A stretch of 64,000 nucleotides of DNA from Ixodes scapularis (Eukaryota; Arthropoda; Arachnida; Ixodida; Ixodidae). The stretch covers positions 117,083,473 to 117,147,472 of the forward strand of contig NW_024609846.1 in the NCBI RefSeq assembly GCF_016920785.2. The letters run 5' to 3'. A program made the translations under genes and the position numbers. Every line of letters begins with the position of its first letter. Positions within the stretch are counted from its first letter, which is position 1. Positions 33,036 through 44,652 of this stretch are shown here, piece after piece. The notes below the pieces were generated by a model that had not been told where the DNA came from, made no database searches, and saw only the letters and a program-made list of their open reading frames with translations.

Positions 33036-34596
33036 GACGCCGCGGAGACAACGACACTCGCGTTCCCTCGTGCTTTTCACCGGCATTTGTACGACCAACC
33101 GCCAGGGTCGCGACATCCGACAACGTGACGCTCCGGCTTTTATGACGTCATTTGTTGCCCCTTGGGACCGCTTTTGATCTGTGGGCAGCATAGGACGCTA
33201 AACGCAACAGTCGAAGACGCGTTCTAGGCACCCTGCGCGAGAAGCAGGCGACTTGCTCTCCACATTGATTGCAAATATATCGGACTACTATATTACGTGG
33301 CCTTCAATTTATTTTTAATGTCTACATGCACAAAGAGTTAGTGATCCAATCTTACTGCGTAGTTCTTGCCGTCTCTCTTTGTTTTGCAGGTGTTCTTCGT
33401 TCGCTTGGCACGTATATCCCCCATGCTGAAAAGCGCCGACGACGTGTTCGCGCTAAAAATGTACGAGAGTGCACATAAGCGTGTGTACGAAGCTGATTTA
33501 GCACCGTGTTTAATGCCCTATAAATTAAAAAAAAAAGCCGTAACTGATCAGTTATTTTGTCTGCGTGACTGAGAAACGTTCCAAGTTACCTAATATACGT
33601 ATAAATTATTCGCGATTAGAATCGAGCGAAGGGAGAAAATGCACTCTCTTTTTCCCATAGTAACGCATTACCGGAACTCAATTTTCGACTGGAATTGCTG
33701 TCCGCTTCGATTTTCGTCATCACACTATAACGCCAGTTGATCCCCTATAGCGTACATTATAATACTCTATGCTTAGGGCGGGTCGGGGATCTACTGACGG
33801 TGACGTAATGAGCAGGCCTTGTCTTCTAGGTAGGTCGTATTGATTGTGTGCCGCCAAAGTTAATCATAACCACGTGCTGGGGTTGGTAAAGGGCAAAGTA
33901 CAGGACACGCGCCAAGTTCCGCACAGTGTAAAGGTTCGGCTATGCCCGTCTTCGCAGCTATTGGGCACGAGCCATCGAATGCGTGTCGAGGTGTTAATTG
34001 TCACCAAACCCAACTCGAATGCTCGGGCAGTGTTGGTGTTTAAATATCGTCACCGCGGGGATTGCAAAACTTGACGATGAAGTCCGGGGAATCGCATGGT
34101 TGACATGCGACGCCAACATAGTGATCCGCACAACTTCATAATCGAATGTTTGCGAACGAGAGACTGAGAGACAACGCCCGCTTCTATCCTTGAAACCAAC
34201 TCGGCGACAAAGAAGGTTCTTGGTCAGTGGCGTTGCTAGCGAGTATACAGGGGCCCCTCTACAGTCTTGGGAAGCTTGCGTGAAGTGAGAAAAATAGCTA
34301 TCCAATATCGTTGCACGGCTCTCGAGACAACAGTACAGACCGGTTTTTGAGATAACAATAGACCGATTCCCTAAGCGTTCGGCGCATGCGTGACACCGCC
34401 ATAACTTTAGTTTACCGGAGGCAGGGGGGGGGGGGGTGCACGGGGGGGATGGGGGGGGGGGGGGGGGCGTGACGTATATGGTGCTTTACACGCGCAGAGT
34501 TCCAGCGAGGTTGCCGCCCGCGCTGAAAAGCTAAAGTCCCCTCGATGCATCGCGGCAGCGGTGGCGTAGTTAAACTGGCTGCTGAGATCGGTTTAT
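33036..34596. other. Intergenic with G-tracts and a possible solo hAT end
   Basis: CAGTGGCGTTGCTAG at 34226 resembles a hAT terminus but has no partner. G-runs interrupt 34423-34471. No gene is seen. Confidence 0.4.
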
Positions 34597-34787
34597 TATT
34601 AGAATCTGAAAACCGGATAACCGAGTATTTGAGTAACCGTTTACGTACTCAGTTGTTCATATACATTATAAAATACCGGAATCGAGATTGTTTGACCGAA
34701 ATAGATTTTTTTCTCTGCAGCCTTTCGCCCAGAGCTTACCCCTCTGTCGCCTTGATGTTTTAAAAATTGAAGGGGACACACAGAAGT
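34597..34787 (+). repeat. 191-bp direct repeat, copy 1
   Basis: It is nearly identical to 35986-36176 (one difference seen, CTTGATG against CTTCATG). It contains AACCGGATAACCGAG and CCCCTCTGTCGCC. It lacks TG...CA ends, so an LTR reading is not supported. Confidence 0.9.
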
Positions 34788-35985
34788 CCTCGACTCATCC
34801 AACCACCGTGCCCCCAGCGCCTAAGTTGAGAGCTACACGCATGGGACAACTACATTAAGTATTTGTGCTTCTAACGCAGCGCTCGGCTGACGTAGCCGAA
34901 CGCCACGTCAGCGTTGGGCTGGGGCTTGTGCTTAATCAGCGAAACACCAATTGAACACCAGTCCCGGGTGAACAGTGATGCAGTATACTCGTGTCATATT
35001 TATGCCCCGGGATCGATTGGGTGTAGCCCGAAAAAACCCATTCCCGTTTCGACCCATTCCCGAAAAGACCTTCCCGTTTTAACCTGTCCCGTTTCGACCC
35101 GTCCCCAAACCGCTCTTCTTATTTGAACCCGTCTCGTTGCAACCCGTACCAGAAACACCCTTTGAGATGGAACCCGTCCCGTTTCAGACCATCTGTATGA
35201 GGCACTGCACATTTCAACCTCTCCGTGAAAAGTCTCCATCGTTCTAACCCTGGTCTACTCAACTCTTCTGCTAAAGAATGCACGAAAATTTTGTTGCATG
35301 TCAACGTATTCTTAAAACATACAACCCTCACAGACAAGCTTCAACATAATATATATTCCTACTTCAACCACTGAAAGCATTTTTTTTTTATTTTTTCATT
35401 TTTTTATTTCACGTTTGTTTTTGAAACGTTAGGATTGGTACAGGGCAGCAGGATGAAACCATGGTTAACGCACCGCAAAGCAACAGTTCCGTTCGTATTC
35501 GAACGTTTTCTTATGATACATCTAAGTGCAAACACTGCTTCTTTTTCTGGGTTTGTAAGATGAACGAAAGACATTCTGCGCCGGTGACAGCGAGAACTGC
35601 CGTGCTCGTGTGCAGCACCGCGTGCATCAGAAACACCAGAAAAGCTCGCAAAAAGTGACTGCCGACGATCAAATCTCCAAGGTCGTTTCGGGAGAGGGCA
35701 AAAGGATAGACATTGGACGCTTGAAGCGACCCAACTGATAACGAACAATTGTCGAAGCGGGAAGGTTTTTTTTCGAATAGGGCTAAATGGGAGAAACGAT
35801 AAAACGAGAACGTCGTTTTGAGCCGGTTCGAAATGGGAAGGTTGAAATGGGAATAGGTGGAAATGGGGACCACCCGCTCGATCGACGCAGATGACAAAAA
35901 TTCTCCAGTCCAGAGGCTTTCTGGTGGGTAGACACAGCGCTCTGTAGAATTTAAGTTGGAAAAAGCGCCGCCTATAGTTATTAGA
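34788..35985. other. Interval between the 191-bp repeats, with inverted motif arrays
   Basis: From 35028 to 35225 runs a degenerate series of CCCGTTTCGACC-like and ATTCCCGAAAAGACC-like motifs. At 35750-35880 the inverse type appears (GAAATGGGAAGGTTGAAATG). The two arrays are thus in opposite orientation around about 500 bp of DNA with no recognised gene, suggesting an old foldback built of short tandem motifs. Confidence 0.55.
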
Positions 35986-36176
35986 TATTAGAATCTGAAA
36001 ACCGGATAACCGAGTATTTGAGTAACCGTTTACGTACTCAGTTGTTCATATACATTATAAAATACCGGAATCGAGATTGTTTGACCGAAATAGATTTTTT
36101 TCTCTGCAGCCTTTCGCCCAGAGCTTACCCCTCTGTCGCCTTCATGTTTTAAAAATTGAAGGGGACACACAGAAGT
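35986..36176 (+). repeat. 191-bp direct repeat, copy 2
   Basis: It has the same orientation as copy 1, with a start-to-start distance of 1389 bp. The single visible mismatch argues for a recent duplication or recent copying from one source. Confidence 0.9.
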
Positions 36177-36360
36177 ACAGAAAGGAGAAAATGTATTACG
36201 TTATAATTTCTAGATAAACATGGTTCATTCATTATATTGCCAGGAATATCAAGTAAGAATAAAATAAGCCTTATAATCATTACTATTCTACATTGGATGG
36301 AATCTGAATTGGGGGCGCATCCACCTTCAACTAATTTATTTACATAATTACAGGACAAAC

Positions 36361-36587
36361 TAAAGGCCGGTTCAGACACTTGTGTTAGAGTGCGTTTGAC
36401 TGCGTTGCGTTGAGAACCGAAAGCGAGTCACCGGCACATCTGTGCTTCGTATGAAGCGTGCAATCCAATTCAAAGAATCTTCTTAGCACACGATGTAAGT
36501 AGCAGGGATGTCCTGGTTTCTCGCTGCCGCAACGCAGTCAAACGCAGTCAAACGCAGTCAAGCGCAACTGTCTGAACCAGGCTTAAA
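36361..36587. mobile_element. Hairpin MITE with GGTTCAGACA ends
   Basis: The left end AGGCCGGTTCAGACACTTG, with GCGTTTGACTGCGTTGCG, pairs with the right end to AACTGTCTGAACCAGGCTT. The right arm has CAAACGCAGT three times in tandem. It is about 227 bp. Confidence 0.75.
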
Positions 36588-37059
36588 GCGGAGTCGCTTG
36601 TAGTGATGTCGGGTGCTGGAATGCTGGAAGCCGATCTTTGTTGGCCCGCGCTGCGGGCCTCGTGCCGGTTTTTCGTCTTCCTTTTCTGCGCTTCGCCTGG
36701 AGCTGCTACAAATCAAACAACCGGTTTGCCAGACCGGTTGTTTGAAAATTCGGATAACCGGCTTCCGAAGCCGAATTCGTTTCCCTTTGGTTCAACCGAA
36801 TATGCGGTTTGACGGATATTTGCATGGTCTAATAAAGAGGAGTAAGCACGACTGTGGAGAAATGACGTCATTGCCAGCCACGTATTGGTCATATAAAGCA
36901 GCGCTTTCATATGACGTAGTTCAATTGCCATAGAAGATGTCAAAGCAAGCTGACGAATGCCACAGCCTTAATTTCACGCGTGCCGATTGTTAGAAGGTTC
37001 GAGCCAGTGTACAATGGCGGAAAACTTCGGCCCTGCGGAATGGGCAAGTTTAAGCCTAA

Positions 37060-37288
37060 AGCTGGGATCACACTGCTTACAGTCGTTTGCAAACATGGGT
37101 TCCCGACTGGTGCCCCACACTTGCAAGCCCGTGCGGTATGCGCGTGAGGGTAGCTTTGGAAGGCTTGCACTTGCACGTGCTTGCTCACACGAGCTAGAAC
37201 ATGGGGGCGGCCAGATGCCTCTTTTTCTATCGTCTATACATTGCAGACTGCCTTTCGTATGATGTGTAAGCAGTGTGACCCCGGCTTC
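37060..37288. mobile_element. MITE with GGGGTCACACTG ends, copy 1
   Basis: The left end GCTGGGATCACACTGCTTAC pairs with the right end GTAAGCAGTGTGACCCCGGC. Inner blocks are CAGTCGTTTGCAAAC on the left and GCAGACTGCC on the right. The same family occurs at 60281-60494. Confidence 0.7.
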
Positions 37289-38929
37289 ATAATGGCGGTG
37301 GAGTGAAGTACATCTGGCTTGCATTCACGTCGCACCAGCGGTTGGGGTTGTCTTGCTGTGTACGCGCGCACCTTCTGCATACTTTTAGAACAACCGAATT
37401 TGTTTTCGTCGACAAGAACAGTTGATAATGAAAAACAGCACGGTGCGACGACGTCACGTGCAGGCCCATGGTCGCACATTTAACCTCTAACCTCGCAACA
37501 ATATTTAGAGTGACCCTTGCGAATGACCAGGCTGAAGACGTGTTGACAGCTGGAAAAAAAACAAAACTGTCTGAGCGCTGCGACAGTGAGCATGATGTGA
37601 GCACGTGATGCATGTCAAACGTCATGCAGCAACTGGCTCTCACAAATGCCTTGCAAGAGTGTAGACGCATCAGATTTTTTAGAGAGTACCGGGTTCCGAC
37701 TTCAGCGGTGCCTAAATGTTGTGCACGTCATCGTACAGAGATTCCACAGCTTCCAACAGAGCGAACCATCTTCAAAAGGTGCGCCGTTCCCCCGCAGTAT
37801 TTTCTACCCGCACGAGTCCGGTATCAAAGAAAGAGATCTCACGTTGCGAAGGCATGCATGTCGTCCACTGTTGTTGACTCGGAAACGGCGTGTCAGGAAC
37901 AGGACCACACAGAACAGGGCTACGAGTGCCCCTGAACATCGCCGCAAGACACACAGGAGCACAAAAAGAGAGAAGCCGCATACGTGTCATCACTTTCTCT
38001 TCGTCGTCTTCGGCATTAGGTCTTCCGCTCTACTAATGTGCCTGGCCACGAACATCATCCGACTGTTCTCGACTCGTTTTAGCTAGACAAAGACTAGGCC
38101 AATCACCTGCGCCTGTCGCAGACACAGCTAACACCGCTCAACTATAGCGACTTAATAAGCAACTATTCAGATTAACCACGCTTCAGCCATCTTGGTGCTC
38201 AAAATCATACTTGCTAGTTGATTGAATGCTTTGTCCGGACTCGCAGAAACGCTTTTATCGTCCTCCAGAGTTGTGAAGACAGCCCGAGACAGAGCCAGAC
38301 AATATTGCCCGAGTTTCCCGACACCGTAGTCGAAGCTTAGGAAGTCACATTTTTAAATTGTAACGATCACCAATTACGCCCACTCTGCGCTAAGCACCAA
38401 AATGGCGGCACCTCCGAGGCTATCCGGGAATATAGCGCAACTTGTAATTGCTGGCTATATTTAAGCGCTACTATAGACGCCATTCGTGAGCCCCTCCTGC
38501 TCGTGAGTAAAGATACGTAGCAGCCTAAACGGAGCGAGTACAATTGTTCGCGGCTAGTTCGGCGCTGACGTTTCTACAGCAGGTGCAGTTGAAAGGGCAC
38601 AAGCCGGCTCAGGTTGCGAAAAATATATCGACTTATCATTGTTCTTCTGGACTGCCCCAGGAAGACGTCTTTACGGATCCAACCCTCGTTTTGACCTTTT
38701 CAGTTTTAACGCTATTGCGGACAGATGTATACTCGCTTCGCCAGGCATCTGAGAATCGTTACGGCGAAAGTTGTCTGCGCTATCCAGTCTATATTTGTGT
38801 CCCGGCTGTATCATTTTATCCGGATCTTGGTACTCAATTTGTACAGAAGCATAGTTCGTCGCACAATGGGTGGTCTTTGAACGTACACGGATTGTTAAGA
38901 CAATGGACACTTTGCCGCAGCTGTACATT
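37289..38929. other. Intergenic, no gene recognised
   Basis: Overlapping frames at 37287-38086 on both strands are longer than the local average, but they contain no motif I know and are not conserved in a way I can test. Confidence 0.4.
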
Positions 38930-39154
38930 GGCGCCACCATAACCGACCTTGAATATTTTCCCCTCTTATTTCGTTTACTTCACTTCATTCCCATAGCAGG
39001 CTAAGTTACTGTTATTTTATATTCTACTGTGTCCTTCTCCCCAGCATTGGCCTTTGCGGAGGCCTACCAACGACCGCTTCAGTGGCTCGGCATCTCGGTA
39101 AGATAAGATAAGGTCAGCAATGGCGGCTGTAATCTGGTGCGTGTGCGAACCGTC
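38930..39154 (-). repeat. Dispersed repeat D2, copy 1
   Basis: Read on the minus strand it aligns along its length with 63438-63665. Shared blocks are TTACAGCCGCCATTGCTGAC, TCTTACCGAGATGCCGAG, TAGCCTGCTATGG, CGAAATAAGAGG and GGTTATGG. About 80% alike by eye. Confidence 0.75.
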
Positions 39155-39360
39155 TTTTGCTAAAGTACCCAAGCACCAAGGACCATAGTACGAGAGTAGT
39201 AACACGCGCTGCACGTGTCGGCGTCTGCAGGGCTAAGTAGACTTAAATTCACAGCATTTTTATTGATGCTTGAGTAATTTAGCAATACGTCTATTGCTAC
39301 CCAACGGCTACCACTCGCACGTATTCCGTAACGTTTTCTAGCAGCCATAGCAGCTAGAAA
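39155..39360. repeat. Remnant of the 49-kb foldback family
   Basis: It contains GATGCTTGAGTAATT and AATACGTCTATT, which occur in 49610-49700 as GAATAGACGTAT and AATTACCCAAGCATC. A fragment only. Confidence 0.45.
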
Positions 39361-40184
39361 TAAACGGTTGAATTAGGCAAAGTTTACGTGTGCTTCGCGT
39401 GTAAAACATACATAAAAAAGTCCTTAAAAAGTTGCGCGAGCGTTTTTTTTTTTTTGTACTAACAATTTGCGGAAGTACATGCAATCTTTAATTATACTTG
39501 AACTGGCACAATACTTACGGCGTTCGCTGGGACTTTCGACCGCTTTTCCTATTGACATTCGCTCGAGGAATTACAATTTACGGTCCACGTGTGATTGTTT
39601 CAACGGGTAATTCGGTGTGGCGAACGTTTCCTCCGCGGACACCCGATGTAATACTGCGACGTGAGCTTCAAACTGCTCGTTTCCCAAAAACCTTGACACA
39701 GAAGTCTCGTAATACAGTGAACCACTCACATTTAGTCGAGGCAGTAAAACATGAAGTTGCACGCAATTCTCACCGGACATACAAGAATATACGGGAGTTG
39801 CACTCGGTGTGCATAAAACAAAGGCAGATGGAAAACAAAGCGCTGAGCAACGGCGAGCTCTTTACAATGAAATATCAACTCTGACGTAGCGTTTAAGGGA
39901 AACATTGTTGCTAAATTGTACCGAGGATCCCTTTTTCTTTTTTAAGTGCCGAGTACTGAGCGTTGGAAGACAGCAGCTGGATCGGTTAGTGTACAATTAA
40001 ATACATATGCGCGCTTGGAACGGAAGGTTTAAAAACATTATTTTTAGTATTTCCGTCATTTTCGCCCTCCTTGAGTTGCAGCCAGAAAAATGTCCATGTT
40101 TTATACTTTTCCGCAAAGCCCTGGGAAAATTAATGACGGCAAAAGCCCGGAGAATGAGAAGGCAAAAATACGGTTTGTATACCT
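39361..40184. other. Intergenic, nothing recognised
   Basis: An AT-rich, non-coding appearance; the frame at 39498-39884 has no family signature. Confidence 0.4.
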
Positions 40185-40520
40185 AAAAACAAAGTCTGCG
40201 ACGTGGTTCTCCGCATGGCGATGTACGAGGTCATGCCATGCTCAATTCCGCGTCGCAGGCTTTATTTTTCAGTCCACGCGTGTTTTCGGTCGCGTTAAGC
40301 TAAAAGTATATTTAGACATAAACCAAATGTAAAAAAACCTGCGCTGCGGCATTGAGCGTGGTAAAACGCAACAACTTTCACTGCACAAACTGTTCTTTTT
40401 TTCTTTTAACTCTAACCCTATTTTTAGCCTTGTCATCATTGGTCGACCTTCCTCCGTAGATTGCAGCGATTGACTCTCCCAACTACTACTTGGCGGGAAA
40501 GTGCGGGTACTGTTTTAACC
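40185..40520. repeat. Degraded M1 MITE fragments
   Basis: Core hairpin AAGTCTGCGACGTGG/CCGCGTCGCAGGCTTTATTT is at 40190-40275, and a right-end block CCTCCGTAGATTGCAGCGATTG with GGCGGGAAAGTGCG is at 40450-40510. The spacing is longer than in intact copies, so there has been an insertion or two separate fragments. Confidence 0.45.
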
Positions 40521-42044
40521 GCAGTCAGCCTAACTGCAGTTACGCGTAACCAGAGTTATTAACGCACTATGCCCTCGGACAGCTATTCCAGAAGAAGTGA
40601 AGGGTGCACGTGCACAGCTTTGATGGGCGCTCAAGGTGCGCGACCGCGCGTGCTCCCATTGCTTCGACGCCAGTGGATCAGAGGTCGCAAGCGTCGCCGC
40701 GTTGAGAGAGATCACACTGCGCAACGAGCATTGGACGCATCGAGAGCTTTGATCGTGATGCCGAAGGAACGAGTTTTACTCTGCGTTAACTAAACGCTCT
40801 CGCAGCGCAGGTGAATGCGGAAATAAAGACTCGGAAAACGGGCAGTGCGGGGCAGCACGCCGACGACCGGACTCGAGATTCTGCAAGGCAGAAGATCCTC
40901 TTCACCATGGGGGAGAAGGAAAGAAGCAACGGTGGACAGGGTAGAAGGGGGAGAGGAGGAAGCGAGAAAAAAGTGGAAAGCGCGAACTGGTCGCCGGTCT
41001 TTAAGGAGGTCTCCCAATTAACATCCTCACAATAAGCTTCCAAGGCAAAAAAAAAAAAAAAATTAAATCTGGAAATGCAGCATTAACTGTCAAGGAAGGG
41101 CAACAGGAAAGGGAACATCTTGCATCGCTTGCAGACGTCTAGGAAAACTCCCTTTACATGGTGCCTCAAACGGCATAAGGAAAAAAAAAAACAAATGCGC
41201 GTAATAAAAGTTTACAAAGTGTTGAAAGTACCTTCGTCAGTTTAGTGCCTTCGAGTAAAACATACATTACTGTAACACGTTTTGTGAGCTGCCTCGAGTT
41301 TGCTTTCATTACTGCGGATTAGGTTTCCTGTGCTAACGTTTCCTGCCACCTTGGATTCGACATCTGTTTTATAAGTAACCAAAAAAAAAAAAAACTTAAT
41401 TTCGTTTTTTTTTTTTTTTTAGTACGGGTTGAAATTTGTAAGTTGACGTTACAGGTTTCTTTTTTTTTTTTCTGCTTTCGGTAACTTTTTTCCTGCTCCT
41501 ACCTGTCTCAGGTAAGCTCGGATAGATTGTTTTGATCTCGGATTCGATTTGCGGCAAAGCAAACAACCGTTGAAAACCAAAAGAAGAAGAAAAAAAGCGG
41601 TTGTTTGCACGGACACGTATTGTCGTAATCTTAAGGACCGATAACATAAGATGCCGGGACTCGCCACACATCATATCATGTGCGTCATGCAAAAGACGTA
41701 TACGGACATGATGAGAGAATTGTCCGCGAACGCGCCTCGAGACATGGTTCGAAGAGCACGTTTGTGTCGTTCATATGTATTGTTGGAACATGTCTGCAGA
41801 TCGTTTTTGTGCACGACCCATGTGGCAGGAGTGCAGTAGAAGCTACGCGCTCGCCGGACCAATCAACTCTCTCCCTTCGGACCCCCCTCTTTGAGCCGTG
41901 GTATGGGCGTGATCATGTGGCGTACGACTGGTCCAACGAGTACGTAGCTTTTACCGCAATGTCAGCTTCGGAGTGAACGGAGTACCATATGTATTTACGC
42001 GCCGAAGCCACTAGTAGCCACTAGTACAATTAGAGCTGAAAGAG
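40521..42044. other. Intergenic, nothing recognised
   Basis: T-tracts lie at 41406-41420 and 41460-41471. Frames on both strands near 40786-41043 sit in GC-rich DNA without family features. Confidence 0.4.
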
Positions 42045-42164
42045 TTTTCACGCACACACAGACACACGCACACACACGCACGCGCACGCGGGCACATACA
42101 CACACACACAAACACACGCATGCACACACACACACGCGCACGCGCGCACGCACACACACAACAG
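42045..42164. repeat. (CA)n/(CG) microsatellite
   Basis: This interrupted CA repeat with CACGCG variants gives Cys/Val-only peptides on the minus strand. Confidence 0.85.
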
Positions 42165-43159
42165 AAGAGAGGCGATCGAGCGGAAGTATATATATCTCGG
42201 AGAGAAGAGGAATTGTCTGAAGAACACGTTCGCCTCGATTGTGCCGAACTGCGATTGTTGTTCGGGCACGCGGAAGCCCGCGTGTATACCGGAAGGGAAT
42301 TCTTTGCGGGCTTCGTTGGTTGATGTATGTGGCGAGCTTTCGGGGAAAGGAGCCTTTTACTACGTCGTCGAGCGACATGGCCCTTGACAAAAAGGAAAAC
42401 TAAATATACATCTTGCGAAAATAGGTTTATGTCGAAAAGTATACTTATGAAATATTTTGGTATATTCTAATAGATTTCTGAAAATATAGTCCGAGCGTGG
42501 AGAACCGTAGCCTCCAATATAGAGGAGGCTATGATGGAGCATAACGACCAGACTCTGCAACATGTAAACTTGGTAAAGCTTTTAAGGCCCTTTAGGTGGC
42601 CCGCAAAATTCGGTTTATTAACGTGTTGCGCTGCAATTTACTACAAGGGTGCAAGCAGGTGGTGGAAGTTTACAGTGAAAAAATCAAGACATAAACGTGT
42701 TTCGTTCGAAAGAAAAATAAATTAAAAACAGAAACCTGTTCTCGACATTCTACGCCGCCACCTCGCGACGCAGACGATACACGCGTACTGAGAAGTGTTG
42801 CCGACATATAGCGTACACCGCGTTGGCAGCACGGCCGATTCGTGTTCTTTTGAGGAATCGTCCGCGCTATCCTAACCGGAATCGGCCAGCGCTCCTTCGT
42901 AAAGCCCCTACATGCTTTAAAAGTAGAGCCAGGTGCGTCGATGCACGAGGCACGTGCAACGTGAAGCCCTTGGGAAGATCAGGGCGGCACAGCGCAGCAC
43001 TGAGCTAGATTTCAGACGCCATGTTCTTCCCAGAAGTGGCGTTCGGCACGTGTCTCGAGCATCTCCACAACATTGAATGGCGCCACTTTTCCCAGGATAG
43101 AGGCGCTTTACTCCTTTGACTCGGCGTACGCCATCTGTCGGCAGCACACCATGAAGCGT
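42165..43159. other. Intergenic, nothing recognised
   Basis: Short frames only. A weak inverted match AGAAGTGGCG/GGCGCCACTT lies near 43032-43088. Confidence 0.4.
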
Positions 43160-43241
43160 GCACCGTCATGGCCTCCGGATCGTTCGGATCGAACGATCCG
43201 GGGCCATGACGCTCGCTTCGGGAACTATCCTGAAGCGAGCG
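43160..43241. repeat. Two adjacent palindromes
   Basis: CATGGCCTCCGGATCGTTC with its inverse spans 43168-43208. It is followed at once by CGCTCGCTTC...GAAGCGAGCG (43210-43241). Both are near perfect. Confidence 0.75.
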
Positions 43242-43682
43242 TTTGCGCGCTCCAGGATCTCGAAGGTCATGGCAACGTCTGCGAAGTGGCCGCGCGAAAT
43301 AATCAAAACAAGTTTTTTTTTTTTTTTTTTTTTTTTTTGTAGGTAAGTTTATTTTAACTGTAAACTTCAACCGCCTGCTCGCACCTTTGTAATATATAGA
43401 AGCGCGATACCTTGAGAAATCAGCCGTCTAAAGTGCCTTAAAAGTACTAGTTTACGTGCTCATAAAATAATCGAAGCCCGTATACAGTAGTATTCTGACG
43501 TCATCAGAGTGAGATCTAGCACATACACATATTGGACACCAGTGAGTTCGGCTGGGCCCCACGTCCAAACAAGGGTCGAGAGACGCTCGGCCTCGGGTTC
43601 AACCGCTTAGTTGACGTCACCCGAATGTGATGACGATACGTATAGAGGAAGTTGCTCACAGGCTGCGGTTATTCGATAGTCG
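43242..43682. other. Intergenic with long T-tract
   Basis: A T-run of about 26 bases lies at 43313-43338. Nothing else is seen. Confidence 0.5.
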
Positions 43683-43823
43683 CTGGCCTATAATGTTCAC
43701 GCTTCTTACCTCGTGATTTATCCTCCGGCATTCTTATCAGCTAATGCCGCAACCTAATTGGCTCCAAAGCAATAAGCAGATGTCCCCCGCACCCCGCGTT
43801 TCTTAAGCTGTCGGTAACCATAA
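43683..43823 (+). repeat. Dispersed repeat D1, copy D
   Basis: TTATCAGCTAATGCCGCAAC, CTAATTGGCTCCAAAGCAAT and CCCCGCGTTTCTTAAGCTGT are conserved, continuing to CGGTAACCATAA, which is shared with copy E. Confidence 0.65.
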
Positions 43824-43857
43824 TGGACGGTGTGTTGGCAGGACTTAGTGTCCGCCT

Positions 43858-44004
43858 CGCGCTCATCGTCACATCGCAGACTTTATTCCGAGGTCGAAAC
43901 GCTTTGTTCGGCTTTGTCATTTCCCGAGCCCCGTGGGTCCCAGTGATTGGCTCTTCTCCCAAGTGCTCTGCGGGAAAAGTGTGTCCTCGAAGATTTAAAC
44001 ACTA
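43858..44004. repeat. Half copy of MITE M1
   Basis: It matches the right half of copy 3: CACATCGCAGACTTTATT, CAGTGATTGGCTCTTC, AAGTG and CTGCGGGAAAAGTG. The left half is missing, and D1 copy D sits just upstream. Confidence 0.55.
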
Positions 44005-44592
44005 AGCACATATACCATGTGAGCGACAAAATTCCCTCTTCACAATTTTCTCTTCTATCAGCTGTTATCCCCTCCCCCCAATCAAACGATGACCGTTCGG
44101 CCCATGGCTGTAACTCCAACGATGGTTTTTCCTCTTTTGCAAGACCTCTCTCTCTCTCTCTCGAGCGACAACATTCGATCCGGCCTTTTTCTCCACGGTG
44201 GCGGTCCCCACAATCCATAAGAAATCTCCACTCGCCCAACAGTTTAAAGACTGGGACCCGGACACTGAGTTTCAGCCATTGTTTTGGATCAGAACTATTT
44301 TTTTTTTAAAGACTGGCAACTTGTGCGGCGGTCTGTCCCAACTTGTTTTCCGCGTTAGTAGATCTTAAGCATGCCGATAGATTGTGCGTTTGATTTCTGT
44401 CTGAAATACAACGCTCCAATATCGACACTGTCAATAAACGCGCGTGTTATATATTTCGTTTGTCATAGTTTCGATCGTGCGAGCTCAAACAATTACAATA
44501 CAACCTGCCCATCGTTTTATACCACAGAGTTACCGGTCACTCGGCCATGCAGATTTTCTTTGTATTAATATTATTATTATTATTATTATTAT

Positions 44593-44652
<60 letters not shown>

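Noticed and set aside
35028..35225. CRISPR-like repeat array
   Set aside because: The repeats are degenerate 12-15-mers without uniform spacers, in a eukaryotic context with no cas genes.
34597..36176. The 191-bp direct repeats as LTRs of a small retroelement
   Set aside because: No TG/CA ends, no primer-binding site, no polypurine tract and no coding interior.
37612..38086. Candidate host exon with Arg-rich tail
   Set aside because: No splice-site logic, homologous motif or codon bias could be established, and frames overlap on both strands.
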